A stretch of 64,000 bases of DNA from assembly GCA_036378675.1 (NCBI GenBank), contig DASUWA010000032.1, forward strand, positions 124,001 through 188,000, in the 5' to 3' direction. How positions within the stretch are numbered: the first letter of the stretch is position 1; the number at the start of each line of letters is the position of its first letter. Positions 59,861-64,000 of the stretch are shown here, piece by piece. Source of the stretch: Acidimicrobiales bacterium (GTDB lineage Bacteria > Actinomycetota > Acidimicrobiia > Acidimicrobiales > Palsa-688). The notes beneath the pieces are model-generated. The model saw nothing but the letters and a program-made list of their open reading frames with translations, made no database searches and had not been told where the DNA came from. Position numbers and translations under genes: made by a program.

Positions 59861-60664
59861 TCAGTTGTTTTGGACCGGTGGTTCCTCGTCATCGGGGGGC
59901 CAGTCCGGCCCGACCGCCCACGATAGGACCGTGGCGAACGCCCGCTCGATCACGCCCAGGCCGGCCGTGACCGCTTCATCGACATCGCCATCTGGAGCGA
60001 ACGGGCGGCCCCCGGTCTCGGCGAGGGTTCGCAGCACCTTGCGGGCCAGGTCGGCGCTCGGCTCGTGCCCCTTCGCCGCTCGGGCTCCCAACTCGAGAAG
60101 GATCGGCAGGACCCCGGCCAAAAGGTGCCCGAAGACCAGGGCCGCCTTCTCGGGGTTGGCGTTCAGGCCCTCGGCACCCCCGAGGCTCTCGACGGTCTCC
60201 CCGAATCGCTTTGCCGTGTCGTCGAGCAGCTTCTCGATCGCCGCGGTGAGCAGGTCCTCCTTCGACTCGAAGTACCGGTAGACGCTGCCCTTGGCCATGT
60301 GACAGGCCTCGGCGATGTCGCTGATGGTCACTTCGTTATAACTGTGGGTGCGGAAGGCCTCTATGGCAGCATCGACGATGCCCTCTCGGCACTCGGGGGA
60401 ATCTGTCGAGTGCGAGCGGATCTCGAGCAGGGCCCTGAGGTGAGAGTTGTCGTACCCGAACCGGTTGGCCGCCTCTCGCACGGGCGGGGGGATCAGGCCG
60501 GAGCGGCGGTAATGATGAATGGTGCTGGCCGGCACCCCGCTCCGCTGGACCAGCTCCGATAGAGACATGCGTCGGGACACCCGTTGGGACGTTGACTCGT
60601 GCACTTCCTCAGGGGCAGTGGCATCGGCAGTAGGGTCCGGCCCCTCCCGCGCCTCTGGCTTCAC
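59861..60664 (-). CDS. Two-HTH regulator: MerR-like domain fused to TetR
   Basis: A 267-residue protein. Residues 33-84, with LSELVQRSGVPASTIHHYRRSGLIPPPV, resemble a MerR winged HTH. Residues about 92-140, with THSYNEVTISDIAEACHMAKGSVYRYFESKEDLL, are a TetR HTH, followed by a TetR-type ligand domain. Each has the characteristic turn residues. It lies directly upstream of hpnC on the same strand, so it may control hopanoid synthesis and itself. GTG at 60664 is used; a start at MSLSEL (residue 33) would keep both HTHs. Confidence 0.8.
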   Translation of the reverse strand: MKPEAREGPDPTADATAPEEVHESTSQRVSRRMSLSELVQRSGVPASTIHHYRRSGLIPPPVREAANRFGYDNSHLRALLEIRSHSTDSPECREGIVDAAIEAFRTHSYNEVTISDIAEACHMAKGSVYRYFESKEDLLTAAIEKLLDDTAKRFGETVESLGGAEGLNANPEKAALVFGHLLAGVLPILLELGARAAKGHEPSADLARKVLRTLAETGGRPFAPDGDVDEAVTAGLGVIERAFATVLSWAVGPDWPPDDEEPPVQNN

Positions 60665-60688
60665 GCGTACAAGTCTGCCTCTTTTCGT

Positions 60689-60763
60689 GGAACATATGTC
60701 CCAGGATGTGTCTCAGGTGCCGGAGCCGGCCAGAATATGGTTGATCTGGCAACGATCTGGCCG
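60689..60763. promoter_or_regulatory. Operator-like repeats in the divergent regulator/hydrolase region
   Basis: GGAACATATGTCCC (60689-60702) is a palindrome with one mismatched pair. CGGCCAGA (60727-60734) and TCTGGCCG (60756-60763) are perfect inverted arms, and GATCTGGC is directly repeated at 60743 and 60754. They fit sites for the adjacent regulator on both divergent promoters. Confidence 0.5.
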
Positions 60764-60780
60764 CCGCGTAACATCGGGCC

Positions 60781-61491
60781 GTGGTTGACCACCAGCTCTA
60801 CTTTCGCCAGCTGCTTTCCGGTCGGGACTTCGCGGCCGGTGACCCGCTCGCCACCCAGATGGTGAACTTCAGCTATCTCATCGGCGACCGGGCGACAGGT
60901 GACGCGGTGGTAGTCGACCCTGCCTACGGGGTCGGTGACCTGGTCGACGCCGCCCTCGCAGACGGGATGACCGTGACAGGCGCGCTGGTCACCCATCACC
61001 ACCCCGACCACGTCGGAGGGTCGATGATGGGCTACACCATCGAAGGTCTGGCCGAGCTTCTTTCCAGGGTGCAGGTACCGGTCCACGCGAACCGCCACGA
61101 GGCGTCCCTCGTGACCCGGGTGACCGGGCTGGGTTCGGATGAGGTGGTGGGCCACGAAGGCGGCGACAAGATCACCGTCGGAGCAGTGGAGGTCGAGCTC
61201 CTTCATACTCCGGGGCACACCCCGGGAAGCCAGTGCTTTCTCGTGGACGGGATGCTCGTCGCCGGGGACACTCTGTTCCTCGAGGGCTGCGGCCGGACCG
61301 ACCTGCCCGGGGGCGATCCCGGGGCGCTTTACGAAAGCCTCCAGAAGCTGGTATCCCTGCCCGACTCGACCGTCTTGTATCCCGGCCACCGCTACTCGGT
61401 CGCGTCGACAGCGACCATGGCGGCCGTCAGGGAGATGAACATGGTCTTCAAGCCGCGGACCAAGGAAGCCTGGCTGGCCGCCTTCGGTTAA
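60781..61491 (+). CDS. Metallo-beta-lactamase-fold hydrolase (glyoxalase II-like)
   Basis: A 236-residue MBL-fold protein. THHHPDHVGG near residue 74 is the metal motif, LHTPGHTPGSQCFLVDG and VAGDTLFLEGCGRTDLPGG supply further metal ligands, and YPGHRYSV gives the last His. The GCGRTDLPGGDP segment points to the glyoxalase II/persulfide dioxygenase group. It converts a thioester or persulfide; substrate unknown. GTG at 60781. Confidence 0.88.
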   Translation: MVDHQLYFRQLLSGRDFAAGDPLATQMVNFSYLIGDRATGDAVVVDPAYGVGDLVDAALADGMTVTGALVTHHHPDHVGGSMMGYTIEGLAELLSRVQVPVHANRHEASLVTRVTGLGSDEVVGHEGGDKITVGAVEVELLHTPGHTPGSQCFLVDGMLVAGDTLFLEGCGRTDLPGGDPGALYESLQKLVSLPDSTVLYPGHRYSVASTATMAAVREMNMVFKPRTKEAWLAAFG

Positions 61492-61495
61492 GAAG

Positions 61496-62020
61496 TCAGG
61501 CCTTCTCTTCGACCAGTTTCAGGTCCTTGAGCCGCTCGCGCATGGTCGGCTCGTCGAGCTCGAATACCCTGGCCAGAGCCCTTACGTCCTCGTTGCGGAT
61601 GGTGATGATCCGGCCGTTGAAGTCTCCTCGCTGAATCTGGATCATCGATATGTAGCGCCGGAGGATGTCTTTTTCCGGTGCGTCGAGATCGGTCAGCCGG
61701 ACGAGGTCGATGGCGAGCGCGTGGGCGTGTCCGTTGTCATTCTCCCCACTCGAGGAGCCCCCGGCGTTGGCGATTGCCGCGGCCGAGCTGGTTCGGGGAA
61801 GGAGCTGATCGACGGGAACCCCGTAGAGCTCCGCAAGGCGCTGCAAACGCAGGACTGAGATGATTCGCTCGCCCCGCTCGTATGCCCCCAAAACGGAGGC
61901 CTTGAACTCCCGCCCCGACGCCTCTTCGACCGCGAGAAGGGACAGACGCTGTTGGCGCCGCAGGTTACGGAGCCGTTCGCCGACTGCTCGGGCGTATGTG
62001 GTTGGCACGTCTTCGGCCAC
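61496..62020 (-). CDS. bldD: BldD-like XRE regulator with c-di-GMP signature
   Basis: A 174-residue protein with an N-terminal XRE HTH (residues 11-70; LSLLAVEEASGREFKASVLGAYERG) and a C-terminal domain of the BldD type. The C-terminal domain has R131-G-D133 and R142-N-E-D145, which is the RxD-x8-RxxD motif that binds c-di-GMP in Streptomyces BldD, at the same spacing. A Gly/Ser-rich linker at 80-100 is inserted. It may repress developmental or other genes in a c-di-GMP-dependent way. GTG at 62020 with GGAGG eight bases upstream is preferred over an upstream open frame. Confidence 0.85.
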   Translation of the reverse strand: MAEDVPTTYARAVGERLRNLRRQQRLSLLAVEEASGREFKASVLGAYERGERIISVLRLQRLAELYGVPVDQLLPRTSSAAAIANAGGSSSGENDNGHAHALAIDLVRLTDLDAPEKDILRRYISMIQIQRGDFNGRIITIRNEDVRALARVFELDEPTMRERLKDLKLVEEKA

Positions 62021-62155
62021 AGCTGCCACCTCCAAGACTGCAATGGTAGCTGGAGGTCCTGTATCAGAATCCCGCCGTACGCCCAAATCTGTCCAAATAG
62101 ACGACCAACTATTTGCGATTAATGCCAGTTGGGTGATCTGCCCGGTTTTGTGTTC
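62021..62155. promoter_or_regulatory. AT-richer leader of the bldD-like gene
   Basis: The 135-bp gap is distinctly AT-richer than its surroundings, with several TTTGG/CCAAAT stretches and a TGATAC-like -10 on the minus strand near 62060. It probably holds the promoter of the bldD-like gene. No strong match to a BldD box was found. Confidence 0.35.
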
Positions 62156-64000
62156 TCAGGCCACCGGGCTGACCGACTTCAAGACCACCAGGCGGTGACC
62201 TGACAAGGGCACAACTCCGCCGGCCGGCCGTCGGACGGGGGGACTGTCGAGCGCACCAGTGGGCAGGTCGGTCCCCATGCCGGGGCCTGTGACCAAAACA
62301 GCGACCGGACCGGCCGGGCGCATCGAGGCGGTGTCGATAACCACTTCCCACTGCGTCGCCCAACGGGATTCCGGAAGGGTGAAGTCAATGGTGTTCTCCC
62401 AGGCGTTGAATATCAGGAAAAACGAGTCATCCACGATGGGCCGGCCGTGCGCGTCAGGGTCGGGGATGGCTTCGCCATTGAGGAACACCCCAAGGGTCTT
62501 GGCGTAACCGACGTCCCAATCGTCGTCGGTCATCTCGTTGCCGTCCGGGCGGAACCAGGCGATGTCCGGCAGGCGGTCGGCTGTCCTCGGCCCCCGGACC
62601 GGGTGACCCTGGAAGAACCTGCGACGCCTGAAGACCGGGTGCTGCCGGCGGAGGGCGATCAGGGACCGGGTCCACACAAGCAGGTCCCGGTCGATGTTCT
62701 CCCAGTCGTACCAGGAGATGTCGTTGTCCTGGCAGTAGGCGTTGTTGTTCCCCCGCTGGGAGCGGCCCATCTCGTCGCCCCCCAGAATCATCGGCACGCC
62801 CTGGCTCAGGAACAACGTGGCCAAGAAGTTGCGGACCTGCTGCCGGCGGAGACCGTTCACTGCGGGGTCGTCGGTCGGCCCCTCGACCCCGCCGTTCCAG
62901 GAACGGTTGTCATCGGTCCCGTCGCGGTTGCCTTCGCCGTTGGCTTCGTTGTGCTTCTCGTTGTAGGACACCAGGTCCTGGAGGGTGAACCCGTCATGGG
63001 CCGTGACGAAGTTGATCGAGGCGAACGGCCGGCGCCCGGTCGCCTCGTAGAGGTCCGAGCTTCCGGTGAGACGGTCTGCCAGCTCACCGATCGCTGCGCC
63101 GCTCTGCCGCCAGTAGTCGCGCACCGCGTCGCGGTACTTTCCGTTCCACTCGGACCACAGCGGAGGGAAGTTGCCGACCTGGTAACCACCGTCTCCAACA
63201 TCCCACGGCTCGGCGATCAGCTTTGCCTGGCTGATGGTCGGGTCCTGTTGGATGATGTCGAAGAAGGCCGACAACCGATCGACCTCGTGAAACTGCCTCG
63301 CCAACGTGGCGGCGAGGTCGAAACGGAAGCCGTCCACGTGCATCTCCAGAACCCAGTAGCGCAGCGAGTCCATCATCATCTGCAGGACGTGGGGGTTCCG
63401 GACGTTGAGCGTGTTGCCCGTCCCGGTCGAGTCGCTGTAGAAGCGGGGCTCATCCTCGACCAGGCGGTAATAGCTGGCGTTGTCGAGGCCGCGGTAGGCG
63501 AGCGTCGGGCCGAGATTGTTGCCTTCAGCGGTGTGGTTGTACACCACGTCGAGGATCACCTCGATGCCGGCCGCGTGCAGTGATTTGACCATCGCCTTGA
63601 ACTCGTTGACGACGCGATGACCCTGTCGTGATGCGTAGCCGTTGTACGGCGCCAGGTAGGCGATGGAGTTGTAGCCCCAGTAGTTCCTGAGCTTCATCTC
63701 GACCAAACGGTGGTCGTGGATGAAATGGTGCACCGGCATCAGCTCGACGGCGGTCACTCCAAGCGAAGTGAGGTGATCGATTATCAACGGGTGTGCGACC
63801 GCTGCGTAGGTCCCCCTTATCTTCTCGGGGATCTCCGGGTGGCGGAACGTGAGCCCCTTGACGTGGGTCTCGTAGATGATCGTGTCTGCCCACCGGGTCC
63901 GGGGATGCCGGTCGGCGCCCCAGTCGAACGCCGGGTCTATGACGATCGCCTTGGGCATGTCTGGGGCCGAGTCGGATCTGTTTACCGTTAGGTCGTCCTT
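62156..64000 (-). CDS. glgX: Glycogen debranching enzyme GlgX, 5-prime truncated
   Basis: At least 614 residues, open to the right edge, with [13 protein letters not shown]-type sequence leading into [14 protein letters not shown]. The GH13 catalytic residues are present: nucleophile Asp in [10 protein letters not shown], acid Glu in LIAEPWDVG, and the third Asp in [10 protein letters not shown]. It hydrolyses alpha-1,6 branches in glycogen. The N-terminal CBM48 domain lies beyond the window; an internal ATG at 63958 is not the true start. Its function is unlinked to the hopanoid genes. Confidence 0.93.
   Translation of the reverse strand, partial: KDDLTVNRSDSAPDMPKAIVIDPAFDWGADRHPRTRWADTIIYETHVKGLTFRHPEIPEKIRGTYAAVAHPLIIDHLTSLGVTAVELMPVHHFIHDHRLVEMKLRNYWGYNSIAYLAPYNGYASRQGHRVVNEFKAMVKSLHAAGIEVILDVVYNHTAEGNNLGPTLAYRGLDNASYYRLVEDEPRFYSDSTGTGNTLNVRNPHVLQMMMDSLRYWVLEMHVDGFRFDLAATLARQFHEVDRLSAFFDIIQQDPTISQAKLIAEPWDVGDGGYQVGNFPPLWSEWNGKYRDAVRDYWRQSGAAIGELADRLTGSSDLYEATGRRPFASINFVTAHDGFTLQDLVSYNEKHNEANGEGNRDGTDDNRSWNGGVEGPTDDPAVNGLRRQQVRNFLATLFLSQGVPMILGGDEMGRSQRGNNNAYCQDNDISWYDWENIDRDLLVWTRSLIALRRQHPVFRRRRFFQGHPVRGPRTADRLPDIAWFRPDGNEMTDDDWDVGYAKTLGVFLNGEAIPDPDAHGRPIVDDSFFLIFNAWENTIDFTLPESRWATQWEVVIDTASMRPAGPVAVLVTGPGMGTDLPTGALDSPPVRRPAGGVVPLSGHRLVVLKSVSPVA

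Noticed and set aside
1-64000. tRNA, rRNA, insertion sequences, integrases and attachment sites
   Set aside because: I looked for TPsiC-arm patterns, rRNA blocks, transposase-like frames and terminal inverted repeats and saw none that would stand up; composition is even over the window.

Overview
The window is high-G+C DNA with densely packed genes, many GTG and TTG starts, and ATGA/GTGA stop-start overlaps. Three things suggest an actinobacterium outside the mycobacteria and streptomycetes, plausibly an acidimicrobial lineage: mycobacterial-type cholesterol genes, a complete hopanoid operon, and a BldD-like regulator. This placement is inference; no rRNA or tRNA gene was found.

Positions 1-41938 form one large steroid catabolism region. 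The left part (1-15.1 kb) holds ring A/B genes: a delta4(5alpha)-dehydrogenase-like flavoprotein, kstD, the HsaA oxygenase with an HsaB-like flavin reductase nearby, HsaD, and the HsaE-HsaG-HsaF module that turns the ring A fragment into pyruvate and propionyl-CoA. Aldehyde dehydrogenases, an EthD protein, a SnoaL-like protein, an F420-type oxidoreductase and an IclR regulator are interspersed. The middle (15.1-31 kb) is the ring C/D (HIP) module: fadD3, a run of SDRs, a MaoC-like protein, two acyl-CoA dehydrogenases and fadA6 on the plus strand, facing a minus-strand operon of a TetR regulator, echA20, ipdA, ipdB, a DUF35 protein, an Ltp-type protein and ipdC. The right part (31-42 kb) handles side-chain activation and beta-oxidation: an acyl-CoA synthetase, echA19, cyp125, a KstR-like repressor, fadD19, and the fadE26/fadE27 pair (chsE4/chsE5). 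KstR-like palindromes precede cyp125 and lie between fadD19 and fadE26. No HsaC, KshA/KshB or ChsE1/ChsE2/ChsH1 gene was seen, so the pathway must be completed elsewhere.

Positions 42-49.5 kb hold general genes: a SNF2-family helicase with a small overlapping partner, infA (apparently starting with CTG), and an overlapping three-gene operon of a DMT/NIPA-like transporter, a DegT aminotransferase and an MGDG-synthase-like glycosyltransferase. An array of 24-bp hairpin-forming repeats separates infA from this operon.

Positions 49.5-59.8 kb are a minus-strand hopanoid operon, hpnC-hpnD-hpnE-polyprenyl synthase-shc-(hpnG/ispH fusion)-hpnH-hpnO, with nearly every junction overlapping. A two-HTH (MerR-like plus TetR) regulator lies just upstream. 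The window ends with a metallo-beta-lactamase-fold hydrolase, a bldD-like regulator carrying the c-di-GMP-binding signature, and a glgX cut by the right edge.

The most unusual features are the HpnG-IspH fusion, short tandem duplications sitting on or beside start and stop codons at several unrelated places, a MaoC-like protein without its catalytic loop, a thiolase-fold protein whose catalytic histidine positions are altered, and the repeat array in front of infA.
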